A DNA stretch of 64,000 nt. It comes from Imperialibacter roseus. GTDB taxonomy: Bacteria; Bacteroidota; Bacteroidia; Cytophagales; Cyclobacteriaceae. Made by a program: the position numbers and the translations under genes. This document shows, piece by piece, positions 9,026 through 16,881 of this stretch (within the stretch, counting starts at the first letter, position 1; every line of letters begins with the position of its first letter). Where the stretch lies: assembly GCF_032999765.1 (NCBI RefSeq), contig NZ_CP136051.1, positions 6,404,501-6,468,500 on the forward strand, read 5' to 3'. The notes under the pieces were generated by a model that saw only the letters and a list, made by a program, of their open reading frames with translations, had not been told where the DNA came from and did not search any database.

Positions 9026-9473
9026 CCAGGTTGCTAGTTGGCATGCCGAAGGGCTTTCAGTGGTGTTTACCAATGGATGCTTCGACATTCTGCACCTGGG
9101 CCATGTCGATTATCTTGAAAGGGCGAAAGAACTGGGTGACAAGCTGGTAGTGGCGCTGAATACTGATGCTTCGGTTCAGCGACTGAAAGGGCCCGAAAGG
9201 CCTATCGTGAATGAGGCATCCAGGGCCAGGGTAATGGCCGCTCTCGGGTTCGTTGATCTGGTGGTTTTTTTTGACGAGGAAACGCCGAAAGAGCTGATCG
9301 AAGCCCTTCAACCAAATATTTTAGTGAAAGGCGGTGACTACACTGTTGAAACTATTGTGGGTGCCGATTTTGTTTTGAAACACGGTGGAAAAGTTATTCC
9401 GCTCCCATTGATAGATGGGTATTCTACTACTACATTTGTGAATAAAATTAAGCTAAACGATAAAAACTTATGA
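8982..9473 (+). CDS. rfaE2: D-glycero-beta-D-manno-heptose 1-phosphate adenylyltransferase
   Basis: Forms ADP-heptose for lipopolysaccharide inner core. The 163-residue product has the cytidylyltransferase-type motif [20 protein letters not shown] with HxGH, and later [16 protein letters not shown]. This is the stand-alone form of the C-terminal domain of HldE. The only in-frame start that keeps the N-terminal helix is the TTG at 8982, giving a 44-base overlap with the flippase gene. Its stop overlaps the next gene by 4 bases. Confidence 0.94.
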   Translation: MKTASKIQDRKAASSQVASWHAEGLSVVFTNGCFDILHLGHVDYLERAKELGDKLVVALNTDASVQRLKGPERPIVNEASRARVMAALGFVDLVVFFDEETPKELIEALQPNILVKGGDYTVETIVGADFVLKHGGKVIPLPLIDGYSTTTFVNKIKLNDKNL

Positions 9474-10162
9474 TGCTTCTTCTGATTGGTGTTGTTTTTA
9501 TGATCATCAGCTGGTCGGTGAGTAACAAGCTGAAAAATAAATTTAAAAAGTACTCCCAGGTTGGGCTAGCCTCTAACCTTAGTGGCCGTGAAATTGCCGA
9601 AAAAATGCTGGCAGATCATGGTATATATGATGTGAAAGTTGTTTCGGTTGAAGGTCAGTTGACGGATCATTACAATCCGGCCAATAAAACCGTCAACCTG
9701 AGTCCAGAGGTATACCACGGCAGGTCTGCCGCTGCGGCTGCCGTAGCTGCCCACGAATGTGGCCATGCAGTGCAACACGCTACGGCCTATAGCTTCCTTG
9801 AGTTCAGATCGGCCATGGTGCCAGTGCAGAACGTTACTGCCAGGGTAATGAACATTATGTTCATGGCGATGTTGTTCGGAGCCTTTTTCATGAAGGGATT
9901 TGCTGAAACAGGTCTGCTGATAATTATTGGTTGCTATTTTGTATTTACCCTTTTTGCTTTCGTTACATTGCCTGTTGAGTTTGACGCAAGTAGCAGAGCC
10001 CTGGCGTGGATTGACCGGAAAGGCATAGTAACCTCGAAGGAACATGAAATGGCCAAAGATGCTTTGAAATGGGCTGCAATGACTTATGTGGTGGCTGCAT
10101 TGTCGGCACTGGTTACGCTGTTTTACTTTATTCTTTCCTACCTGGGCATGAGCAGAGACTAA
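9470..10162 (+). CDS. Neutral zinc metallopeptidase (YugP-like)
   Basis: A 230-residue membrane-anchored protein. The first 20 residues form a membrane segment, the catalytic motif [12 protein letters not shown] (HExxH) lies around residue 98, and at least two further hydrophobic segments follow at about 124-165 and at the C-terminus. [11 protein letters not shown] around residue 172 probably supplies the third zinc ligand region. This matches the YugP/Zn-peptidase-2 family of unknown substrate. It overlaps rfaE2 by 4 bases and is the last gene before a terminator. Confidence 0.92.
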   Translation: MMLLLIGVVFMIISWSVSNKLKNKFKKYSQVGLASNLSGREIAEKMLADHGIYDVKVVSVEGQLTDHYNPANKTVNLSPEVYHGRSAAAAAVAAHECGHAVQHATAYSFLEFRSAMVPVQNVTARVMNIMFMAMLFGAFFMKGFAETGLLIIIGCYFVFTLFAFVTLPVEFDASSRALAWIDRKGIVTSKEHEMAKDALKWAAMTYVVAALSALVTLFYFILSYLGMSRD

Positions 10163-10186
10163 CAAAATATTTTAAAGAAATGATGG

Positions 10187-10216
10187 GGACTTGGGCGTGG
10201 CTCAAGTCCTTTTTTG
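10187..10216 (+). terminator. Rho-independent terminator after the panC-to-peptidase operon
   Basis: Inverted arms GGACTTG (10187-10193) and CAAGTCC (10203-10209) with a 9-base loop are followed by T6. It lies 25 bases after the peptidase stop. Confidence 0.85.
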
Positions 10217-10253
10217 TTTATTTTTAGCTCATTCAATAACCCGCACATAACTT

Positions 10254-11399
10254 ATGATGAAATTTGACTTGACTGAAGAGCAGCTGGCAGTAAGAGATGC
10301 CGCAAGAGATTTTGCACAGAATGAATTGCTTCCCGGGGTAATTGAGAGGGATGAGCATCAAAAATTTCCGGCTGAGCAGGTCAAAATGATGGGGGAGCTG
10401 GGGTTCATGGGCATGATGGTGGATCCAAAGTATGGCGGGAGCGGTATGGACACTGTGTCCTATGTGCTGGCCATGGAGGAGATATCGAAAGTGGATGCTT
10501 CAGCCTCCGTTTGCATGTCGGTGAACAATTCACTTGTGTGCTGGGGCCTCGAAAAATACGGGAGCGAGGAGCAGAAGCAGAAATACCTTACAAGATTAGC
10601 CAAGGGTGAGATCATCGGGGCATTTTGCCTGTCAGAGCCGGAAGCTGGTTCCGATGCCACCTCGCAACGAACCACTGCTGAGGACAAGGGCGACTACTAC
10701 CTGCTTAACGGAACAAAGAACTGGATCACGAATGGAAACAGTGCATCTGTATACATTGTGATGGCGCAAACCGATGCTTCCAAGGCCCACAAAGGAATCA
10801 ATGCGTTGATAGTGGAAAAGGGCATGGATGGCTTTGTTGTTGGGAAAAAGGAAAATAAGCTGGGCATCAGAGGATCCGATACCCATTCGCTGATGTTTCA
10901 GGATGTGAAGGTGCCAAAGGCAAATAGGATAGGCGACGATGGATTTGGCTTTTCATTTGCCATGAGCACGCTTAACGGCGGTAGAATTGGCATAGCTTCC
11001 CAGGCGCTCGGAATTGCCTCCGGGGCGATGGAGCTGTCAATTGCCTATGCGAAAGAACGCAAAGCTTTTGGGAAAAGCATCGCTGAGCACCAGGCCATTC
11101 AGTTCAAACTTGCTGACATGGCTACTGAAATTGAAGCTGCCAGGTTGCTTTGTCTCAGGGCGGCGCAATTAAAAGATCAGAAGGCAGATTTTAGTCAGGC
11201 AAGTGCGATGGCCAAACTTTTTGCATCCGATGTAGCTATGAAGACGACGGTGGAAGCAGTGCAGATTCATGGCGGTTACGGTTACGTGAAAGAGTACCAT
11301 GTGGAGCGGCTTATGAGGGACGCAAAAATCACGCAGATTTACGAAGGGACGTCAGAAATTCAGAAAATTGTAATTTCCAGAGGGTTGCTCAAAAAATGA
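10254..11399 (+). CDS. Acyl-CoA dehydrogenase (short-chain type)
   Basis: FAD enzyme that introduces the first double bond in fatty or amino-acid-derived acyl-CoA. At 381 residues it is a full-length family member. It has the FAD-binding CLSEPEAGSDA (about residues 125-135), WITNG, and near the C-terminus QIYEGTSEIQKI, where the Glu of YEGTSE is the usual catalytic base in the short-chain group. The second ATG (10257) is an equally possible start. It stands alone after a terminator, with no electron-transfer flavoprotein nearby. Substrate length cannot be settled by reading; butyryl- or methyl-branched acyl-CoA are the likely choices. Confidence 0.95.
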   Translation: MMKFDLTEEQLAVRDAARDFAQNELLPGVIERDEHQKFPAEQVKMMGELGFMGMMVDPKYGGSGMDTVSYVLAMEEISKVDASASVCMSVNNSLVCWGLEKYGSEEQKQKYLTRLAKGEIIGAFCLSEPEAGSDATSQRTTAEDKGDYYLLNGTKNWITNGNSASVYIVMAQTDASKAHKGINALIVEKGMDGFVVGKKENKLGIRGSDTHSLMFQDVKVPKANRIGDDGFGFSFAMSTLNGGRIGIASQALGIASGAMELSIAYAKERKAFGKSIAEHQAIQFKLADMATEIEAARLLCLRAAQLKDQKADFSQASAMAKLFASDVAMKTTVEAVQIHGGYGYVKEYHVERLMRDAKITQIYEGTSEIQKIVISRGLLKK

Positions 11400-11447
11400 G
11401 TTCCTTTTTAATTCATATTTGAGCTAGGTATTTTGTTATTAAATCAT

Positions 11448-11470
11448 ATTTGTATTAGTTTTATACAAAT
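11448..11470. promoter_or_regulatory. Inverted repeat upstream of AraC-type regulator gene
   Basis: Perfect 8-base arms ATTTGTAT and ATACAAAT flank a 7-base spacer. The site ends 50 bases before the regulator start. There is no T-tract, so it looks like an operator more than a terminator; autoregulation is an inference. Confidence 0.5.
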
Positions 11471-11520
11471 TCATTGTTAATTTTTTCTATTGCCACCCGC
11501 TCTCGCAAATTGTAAGATTC

Positions 11521-12441
11521 ATGGAAGAGTATAATAAAATTATTGAATCTCTTAGTATCAGATTTATTAAGGCACGCCACACCAATGTAATTCAATCTGT
11601 TACAGTAGAGAATTTTTATGACGTTGAAAACACCATTTTTTTGGTTCACAAGGGGGTTTTGAAGTTTGGTAAGGACAAAGAAGAGGTGAATGCCGGCGAG
11701 GTGCTTTTCGTGCCGGGCGGTAAAATGGCGTCTATTACTTATGGCTCAGGAAAGGCCATCAGCTTGTCTAATGACGACTTTTTGAACAACAAAGAGAAGT
11801 ACCTGGAGAGCGTGAAGGGTTATAGCCAGGAGGAAGAAACGAGAGATAATTTTAGCTACATCACTTTCGAAGCAAAAGTATTTGACACAGTCAACTTTTT
11901 TGCTTCACTTGACATACCGCCGTTTGTGATGAAAGACCCTATGATGGGTGCTTTGATCCAGGACATTGTTGTTGAGCACTTTTCCGGAAAGCTGGGCAGG
12001 GATAGAATTGTGAAGCTTGAAACGGATAGATTGGTGGTGCAGGCCATCAGATATATCATTCAACACAACCTGTATGTGGAGCAGCTGGCTACCAATAGCA
12101 ATTACTTCAAGGATCCTCGCCTGATAGATATCTTTGCCTATATCAAGGATAATCTGGGTGACGACCTTTCCAATAAGATTTTGGCCAATGTTGCCAATGT
12201 TTCGGAGGATTATGTGGGGCAGTACTTCAAAATGCTGACCGGCATTAACCCGCAGGACTACATCGAGTACCAGCGAATGGAAAAGGCAGTTAACCTTTTG
12301 CGAACCTCAAAGAAAAGCATTAGAGAAATAGGTAAGGATGTGGGATATAAAGACACGGCGTATTTTTGCCGTCGTTTCAAAATGATGTTTGGAATCCCTG
12401 CAGGTAAAATGCGAAGGAGAGAGTCTTTAATTAATGTTTAA
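11521..12441 (+). CDS. AraC-family transcriptional regulator
   Basis: The C-terminal 100 residues carry two helix-turn-helix units: NKILANVANVSEDYVGQYFKMLTG and the second signature KSIREIGKDVGYKDTAYFCRRFK followed by GIPAGKMRR, typical of AraC/XylS. The N-terminal 150 residues look like a cupin-type sensor domain (GVLKFGKDKEEVNAGEVLFVPGG). The ligand is unknown. The 3' end overlaps the convergent GGGP synthase gene by 15 bases, so the two transcripts meet tail to tail. A perfect inverted repeat upstream may be its own operator. Confidence 0.92.
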   Translation: MEEYNKIIESLSIRFIKARHTNVIQSVTVENFYDVENTIFLVHKGVLKFGKDKEEVNAGEVLFVPGGKMASITYGSGKAISLSNDDFLNNKEKYLESVKGYSQEEETRDNFSYITFEAKVFDTVNFFASLDIPPFVMKDPMMGALIQDIVVEHFSGKLGRDRIVKLETDRLVVQAIRYIIQHNLYVEQLATNSNYFKDPRLIDIFAYIKDNLGDDLSNKILANVANVSEDYVGQYFKMLTGINPQDYIEYQRMEKAVNLLRTSKKSIREIGKDVGYKDTAYFCRRFKMMFGIPAGKMRRRESLINV

Positions 12442-13194
12442 AGGCTTTTGATTGAGGTGATGAATTCTTTCCGATACTTCAATCAATAGATTTGGGTTTT
12501 CCTCCACACTGTTGCCCAGAATAAGCATGTCGGCTCCAGCCTGAAGGGCCTGTATGGCCAAATGAACCGAGCTGATTCCCCCACCGACGATTAAAGGCAC
12601 ATTAATATTTTTCTTGACGGCAGTAATTACTTTGGGTGGAATAGGTGCCTCTGCCCCGCTGCCAGCGTCCATATAAATTATTTGTAAACCGAGCATTTCG
12701 CCGGCCATTGCTGTAGAAACAGCGATGCTTACCTTGTCCGTGGGAATGGGCGTGGTGTTGCTGATGTAGCTCGCAGCCGTAGCATGGCCGCTGTTCACCA
12801 GCATATACCCCACTGGTATTACTTCAAGGTGTGTTCTTTTTAAAATGGGTGCAGCTATCACATGCTGGCCTATCAGATACTCCGGGTTCCTTCCTGAGAT
12901 CAAAGAAAGAAAAAGAATGGCGTCGGCATTGGAGTCTATTTGATAGTAGTTGCCTGGAAAAATGATCACCGGAATGCTGGAATTCGCTTTGATGAGCTGG
13001 ATGATCTGGCTAAAATTATTCTTGGTCATCAGGCTGCCACCCACAAGAATATAGTCAACCTTATTTTCTACACACATGTTAATCACCCTGAGGCAAGCGC
13101 TGTTGTCCGACACCTTGTCAGGGTCAATTAATATGCCCAGGGAACGTTTACCTTCGTTGCTCTTCTGTGTCAGTTGACTCAGTAGGTGGTTCAT
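12427..13194 (-). CDS. Geranylgeranylglyceryl/heptaprenylglyceryl phosphate synthase
   Basis: PcrB/GGGP-synthase family TIM barrel that couples glycerol-1-phosphate to a prenyl diphosphate. The 255-residue product shows LGILIDPDKV near the N-terminus, YMLVNSG, YMDAGSGAEAPI (about residues 175-186) and the phosphate-binding PLIVGGGISS and AGADMLILGNSVEENP near the end. Bacteroidota homologues are bacterial members of the archaeal ether-lipid enzyme group; the physiological product in these bacteria is uncertain. The start is the ATG at 13194. It lies within the frameshifted extension of the upstream small gene (see 13148-13341). Confidence 0.93.
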   Translation of the reverse strand: MNHLLSQLTQKSNEGKRSLGILIDPDKVSDNSACLRVINMCVENKVDYILVGGSLMTKNNFSQIIQLIKANSSIPVIIFPGNYYQIDSNADAILFLSLISGRNPEYLIGQHVIAAPILKRTHLEVIPVGYMLVNSGHATAASYISNTTPIPTDKVSIAVSTAMAGEMLGLQIIYMDAGSGAEAPIPPKVITAVKKNINVPLIVGGGISSVHLAIQALQAGADMLILGNSVEENPNLLIEVSERIHHLNQKPLNIN

Positions 13195-13341
13195 TCGTCA
13201 GTATTCTTTTTTGAATATAATTTAAGCCAAATTGAAGTAAAACTCCCCAAAGAGCCGCCATGCTTTTATTGAGTGTCAATTTTAAAAATGATTTTGGCGG
13301 TTTTTCAACTAGTTCTACAGGCTGGTCAGGGCTTTTTTTTT
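13148..13341 (-). pseudogene. Out-of-frame C-terminal extension of the 13545 gene after an A9 run
   Basis: Reading on in the -1 frame from the A9 run (plus-strand T run 13333-13341) gives 61 more sense codons before the TAA at 13148-13150. The extension begins SPDQPVELVEKPPK and contains a hydrophobic helix AALWGVLLQFGLNYI. Its composition (amphipathic linker, helix, charged tail) looks like real protein, whereas the in-frame reading ends after only five further residues. The joined product would have 135 residues. A missing base, a genuine mutation or programmed -1 slippage on A9 could explain this; sequence alone cannot decide. Confidence 0.6.
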
Positions 13342-13545
13342 AAGATTCTCTGTTCTGGAAGAGGATGTGATAAGTCTGGCTACCTGGTAGCCTGCAAAAA
13401 GGACGCCGCCAATAATCAGCCCGGTTTTCAGTGCCCGGGATACATTTTGCTCAACAGAGTCGGTTCCGGTTTGGAGTTTCTTTTTTGCCTTTCGCTCCAT
13501 CTCCTCAAGTTGTTCCTTCCGTTTGGTAATTGCCGCTTTACTCAT
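13315..13545 (-). CDS. Small YqjD/DUF883-like membrane protein, probably frameshifted
   Basis: From the ATG at 13545 the product is about 76 residues: a charged amphipathic helix (KRKEQLEEMERKAKKK) and one membrane segment (TGLIIGGVLFAGYQVARLI). It ends a few residues after a Lys triplet encoded by A9. The layout resembles ribosome- or membrane-associated YqjD/ElaB-type partners of holin-like YqjE proteins, but I do not recognise the exact family. A TTG start 9 bases upstream is also possible. The ATG overlaps the stop of the holin-like gene by 8 bases. The likely complete protein continues in the -1 frame to 13148. Confidence 0.7.
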   Translation of the reverse strand: MSKAAITKRKEQLEEMERKAKKKLQTGTDSVEQNVSRALKTGLIIGGVLFAGYQVARLITSSSRTENLKKKALTSL

Positions 13546-13918
13546 CTTCTTCAATTGATTTTTCTGTGAGGGCCTCCTTCTCTTTCATCGCTTTGGTGAT
13601 CTGATTTTCAACAGCGTCCTTCAATTTGCCGGATTGGAGCAGATACACGAAAAAAAGCAACGCAAGAAGATAGAAGCACGTAACTGCGCCATACCCAAGG
13701 TAGGCACTGCTCCAAAGATAGTTTAAAAAAGTGCTCAGCGTAATACTTCCAAAAAACAGGAAGAACATAAACACCGTGAGAATCAGAAACAGAGCTATCA
13801 GCTGAGCGAGAATTCCGGAGAGCTCTTCGATCATATTGAGTTTGACAAGCTCTATTTTTATCCGCACATATTCAGTGACGGAATCTATCAATTCATCTAT
13901 TTTCAAAAACTTTGACAA
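13538..13918 (-). CDS. Phage-holin-family (superfamily III, YqjE-like) membrane protein
   Basis: A 126-residue protein with an amphipathic N-terminal helix (residues 1-30), two long hydrophobic helices at about 35-62 and 70-95, and a charged C-terminal tail ending EKSIEEDE. This matches the holin-X/DUF1469 group found in ordinary bacterial chromosomes; no lysis genes or other phage genes are nearby, so it is not a prophage holin. It is coupled by overlap to the next small membrane-protein gene. Function in the group is unknown. Confidence 0.8.
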   Translation of the reverse strand: MSKFLKIDELIDSVTEYVRIKIELVKLNMIEELSGILAQLIALFLILTVFMFFLFFGSITLSTFLNYLWSSAYLGYGAVTCFYLLALLFFVYLLQSGKLKDAVENQITKAMKEKEALTEKSIEEDE

Positions 13919-13969
13919 AAATACCTCCTTTGGACTAAGTGTTCAAGGTATGAAACTTTGATCAAACGG

Positions 13970-15169
13970 TTAAGGTTCCTCGATAGGCTTTTTGTCTATT
14001 AGCTCCACGGGAGGAGAAGCTGTTTGTGTAAACGATCTATGCGCCAGAATGAGGCTGTAGGGAATAATGAAGAATGTGAGCAGTATGTAGGCAAATCCCA
14101 CGATGCGATACCTCAGCGTAAATTTTCCAAGGAGCTCAGCCATTTTAACAGGAATCCTTCGGATGACAGGGAAGGGCAGGAATATCAGGACACCGATTAA
14201 GTTGAACAACAGGTGGGCAATTGCCACGGCAATGGCTTCTTCCGACTTGAACAGCGCTGCAATAATGGCAGTAATGGTTGTGCCAACATTGGCGCCCAGG
14301 ATGAAGTTGAAGGCTTTTTGTACGGAGATTTTGCGGGTAGCCGCCAAAGGAACAATAAGAGAAGTGGTGATAGAACTTGACTGAATACCTGCCGTGAGAA
14401 GAGTTCCCCAGCCAAAGGCCTTAAGGGGGTTGTTAAAAACAATATTTTCAAAATTCACCTTTGACTGACCAATAAGTCTCTTGTAGATGATATTCGACAG
14501 CAGCTTGATGCAGCCTATCAGCACCAAAAATGAAAGAGTGAGAAGAATAATGGGCTGCGATATCCAAAGACTTACCCAGTGGCTAATGGGGTCAAACAGC
14601 AACGTGTTGATATTAAATATTGGGCCGCTCTTCGAAAACAAATCGCCAGCGCTCAGAGAGGAGGCTATTTCACGGGAGAGGCGGGAAAGTAGGTGGTATT
14701 TGAGCTCTAGTGGAAAAAGAATGATGGTGGTAAGGATGTTGAAAATATCGTGCACTGCCCCAGCGGCAATGGCTTTCCTGAACTCATTTCTTTTTGTGAT
14801 ATAACCAAGCGATACAATTGACGACGTAATAGTAGTGCCAATATTGGCCCCCATGATAATGGGAACGGCATCCTCAAATGAGATTGAGCCAACAGCTACG
14901 GCCGCCACAATCATGGTGGTGCTTGACGAACTGCTTTGTATAAGCGCCGTGATCAGAAGGCCGATAAACAGGCCAACGAAGGGGTCAGAAGTGGCGGCCA
15001 GGATGGATTGGGCGGCAGTTTCAGTAAGCTGGTTGAAGGCCTGCCCCATCATATTGATGGACAGGAGAAAGATGAAAACGGTGATGAGGACGTACCCGAT
15101 ATTACGGTACAGGTTTTTCGCAGAAGTCTGCTTTCCCTCGTCTATGTTTAAAACTTTCTTGACGGTCAT
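13970..15169 (-). CDS. Na+/phosphate cotransporter (NptA/SLC34-like)
   Basis: Sodium-driven phosphate uptake through the inner membrane. The 399-residue protein has the two inverted family repeats: ITALIQSSSSSTTMIVAAVA (about residues 76-95) and LTAGIQSSSITTSLIVPLA (about 257-275), each followed by a GANIGTTIT or GANVGTTIT motif. There are eight or more membrane segments and no C-terminal PhoU-like domain. It is divergent from the porin gene across a 406-base intergenic region, and a PiT-like permease follows that porin. The three genes together indicate a phosphate-acquisition locus. Confidence 0.93.
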   Translation of the reverse strand: MTVKKVLNIDEGKQTSAKNLYRNIGYVLITVFIFLLSINMMGQAFNQLTETAAQSILAATSDPFVGLFIGLLITALIQSSSSSTTMIVAAVAVGSISFEDAVPIIMGANIGTTITSSIVSLGYITKRNEFRKAIAAGAVHDIFNILTTIILFPLELKYHLLSRLSREIASSLSAGDLFSKSGPIFNINTLLFDPISHWVSLWISQPIILLTLSFLVLIGCIKLLSNIIYKRLIGQSKVNFENIVFNNPLKAFGWGTLLTAGIQSSSITTSLIVPLAATRKISVQKAFNFILGANVGTTITAIIAALFKSEEAIAVAIAHLLFNLIGVLIFLPFPVIRRIPVKMAELLGKFTLRYRIVGFAYILLTFFIIPYSLILAHRSFTQTASPPVELIDKKPIEEP

Positions 15170-15204
15170 CCAATTGAAGAGTTGTTGCCAGAAGAAGCAA
15201 GCCG

Positions 15205-15212
15205 CAAAGTTA
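15205..15212 (-). promoter_or_regulatory. Candidate -7 element for the Na/Pi cotransporter gene
   Basis: Minus strand reads TAACTTTG, a full TAnnTTTG match, 36 bases upstream of the start. A TTG at 15229-15231 may serve as a weak -33 element. Confidence 0.45.
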
Positions 15213-15455
15213 TCAAAAACTAATTGTTCAATCAGTTAGCGATATGAAACTATTGTTAATTCACCTTTTGCCAAAATAGCCAAACCGAGGCTGTAAGGGA
15301 ATTTGCGAATGACCGGATTCGCCTATATTTTATTGAAAACAGTAAATGTCTGGGTGGAGATATTAGCTGTCATTCAAAATAGGTCGGTTTCAACCATTTT
15401 GTCAGTGACTTTGCTCCCCACTTGAGCAAGGGAGCTTTAGCATCAATCTTTGTTA

Positions 15456-15472
15456 TGTTAAGAAAATGTTAT
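15456..15472 (-). promoter_or_regulatory. Pho-box-like repeat, minus orientation
   Basis: TGTTAA, five bases, TGTTAT on the plus strand equals two TTAACA/ATAACA hexamers in 11-base phase on the minus strand. It is almost 300 bases from the cotransporter start, so its target is unclear. Confidence 0.3.
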
Positions 15473-15507
15473 TAATATTTCTAAATTGTTAACTAAACGA
15501 CTGTTTG

Positions 15508-15535
15508 TTAATATATAGTTATCAATTTCTTAACA
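15508..15535 (+). promoter_or_regulatory. Three-copy Pho-box-like repeat upstream of the porin gene
   Basis: TTAATA (15508), TTATCA (15519) and TTAACA (15530) occur at exact 11-base steps with five-base spacers. This is the geometry of PhoP/PhoB direct-repeat sites (TTAACA-type hexamers in Bacillus PhoP). The last copy ends 40 bases before the porin ATG; I find no clear -7 box between them. Confidence 0.45.
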
Positions 15536-15575
15536 TTGCAGCTCTTCCTTATTGAAAGCAACTGACCTAAGATTC

Positions 15576-16736
15576 ATGCAGAGAGTGACCAACATTGTGT
15601 TAGCCTTCTTATTAGCCTTCTCGTTCATTTTATCAGATACTGCCAAAGCACAGAACATCACCGAAAGCAAATTCGGAAGTGGAATTTCAGTAGTTGCCAG
15701 AGACTCTTCATTTTCGATGAAGTTTAGCACGAGGTTTCAGACCTTGTATGAGGGAGTACATGACCTGGAGGCAGATAAATACAGAGACAATTTATTGATA
15801 AGAAGAGCAAGGTTGAAGTTTGATGGGTTTGTTCATAACCCAAAAATTCAATATAAGATTGAGCTTGGCCTGAGTGGTAGCGACATTGGAAATAAGGACG
15901 TTGTATCTGAATCAAATTATGCGCCGTTGCAGATTCTCGATGCCCTGGTAAGATACAACTTCTATGGTAACTGGAGCTTGTGGTTTGGGCAAACAAAGCT
16001 TCCTGGCAACATAGAGAGGGTGATTTCTTCGCAAGCACTTCAGTTTGTTGACAGGAGTTTTCTCAATTCACGCTACAACCTAGATAGGGATAGAGGTGTG
16101 CAGCTACACTACAGTGGTAAGCTTATTAACCTGAAAGGTGCCGTCAGCATTGGGGAGGGTAGGAATATTTCCGAAGACAATGCGGGGGGGTATGACTATA
16201 CGTTGAGGGCGGAGTGGTTTCCGTTCGGGCAGTTCAATAAAAAGGGAGACTATATTGGAAGCGATTTGAGCAGAGAGTCAATACCTAGGCTAATGCTTGG
16301 TGTCTCCTACGATTTGAACGACCATACTAACAGGGAAAGAGGTCAGTTGGGTAAAGTTTTAGGCGATACACGGACATTGGAGGCTGTGTTTGCTGATTTG
16401 CATTTCAAGTACCGTGGGTGGTCGTTGATGTCGGAATACGTTGTTAAACGAGCACCTGAAGGAGCTGTGGTTATGGATGGGGCATTTTATACTGGCACCG
16501 GCTTTAATGTTCAAACGGGATATTTACTCGAAAATAACTTCGAACTGGCGCTTAGATTTACAGAAGTGTTGCCAGCAAAGGAAACGATGAGAGCTGACGT
16601 TCATCAATACACTCTCGGCGTCTCAAAATATATTGTTGGCCATTCTCTTAAAATACAGTCGGACTTGACAAGGATAGAAATTGAAGGAGAGGATGGTTCA
16701 ATAATGTACCGTGCGCAGGTTGAGGTCTCCTTTTAG
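15576..16736 (+). CDS. Phosphate-selective porin O/P-type outer-membrane protein
   Basis: Outer-membrane beta-barrel channel expected to admit phosphate or polyphosphate. From the ATG at 15576 the product has 386 residues with a clear signal peptide (hydrophobic LAFLLAFSFIL, cleavage after about residue 26). The mature barrel opens with FSMKFSTRFQTLYEG and RRARLKFDGFVHNPKIQYKIE, typical of the OprO/OprP family, and ends in a terminal aromatic strand (RAQVEVSF). The in-frame TTG 24 bases upstream would spoil the signal peptide. Its place between two phosphate transporters supports the substrate inference. Confidence 0.9.
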   Translation: MQRVTNIVLAFLLAFSFILSDTAKAQNITESKFGSGISVVARDSSFSMKFSTRFQTLYEGVHDLEADKYRDNLLIRRARLKFDGFVHNPKIQYKIELGLSGSDIGNKDVVSESNYAPLQILDALVRYNFYGNWSLWFGQTKLPGNIERVISSQALQFVDRSFLNSRYNLDRDRGVQLHYSGKLINLKGAVSIGEGRNISEDNAGGYDYTLRAEWFPFGQFNKKGDYIGSDLSRESIPRLMLGVSYDLNDHTNRERGQLGKVLGDTRTLEAVFADLHFKYRGWSLMSEYVVKRAPEGAVVMDGAFYTGTGFNVQTGYLLENNFELALRFTEVLPAKETMRADVHQYTLGVSKYIVGHSLKIQSDLTRIEIEGEDGSIMYRAQVEVSF

Positions 16737-16804
16737 CCTGATAGCTTTCATCGTCAATGGCTTTCAAGATTCAAAAGGATTTGCAAATATCATAAAATAA
16801 AAGC

Positions 16805-16831
16805 CTTAACACTTTCTTAACAGTGGTAACA
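16805..16831 (+). promoter_or_regulatory. Pho-box-like direct repeat upstream of PiT-like permease gene
   Basis: Two identical 7-mers CTTAACA (16805-16811 and 16816-16822) are separated by 4 bases, followed by GTAACA at 16826. The 7+4 arrangement is that of the classical Pho box, and TTAACA with five-base spacing is the Bacillus PhoP hexamer pattern. It sits just upstream of a good -7 box, where a transcriptional activator would bind. Confidence 0.55.
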
Positions 16832-16842
16832 AAAACTATATT

Positions 16843-16850
16843 TAGCTTTG
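16843..16850 (+). promoter_or_regulatory. Candidate -7 element for PiT-like permease gene
   Basis: TAGCTTTG matches TAnnTTTG, 31 bases upstream of the ATG at 16882. The Pho-box-like repeat replaces a -33 element. Confidence 0.55.
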
Positions 16851-16881
16851 CCGGAACTTTCAAATTAAGCATACACCTGCG

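Larger units (their letters stand above)
15170..15575. other. Divergent intergenic region nptA-type gene / porin gene
   Basis: About 400 bases without a gene. It holds a candidate -7 box for the cotransporter gene (minus strand, 15205-15212) and several TGTTAA/TTAACA words clustered between 15451 and 15535, some in 11-base phase. Positions about 15290-15440 show nothing I can name. Confidence 0.6.

Noticed and set aside
9566-10165. 199-codon open frame opposite the zinc peptidase gene
   Set aside because: Antisense of a gene with intact HExxH motif; His/Gln/Cys-rich shadow composition.
13538-13918. Prophage remnant suggested by a holin-family protein
   Set aside because: No other phage genes, integrase or attachment repeats; holin-X/YqjE-like proteins are common in ordinary chromosomes.
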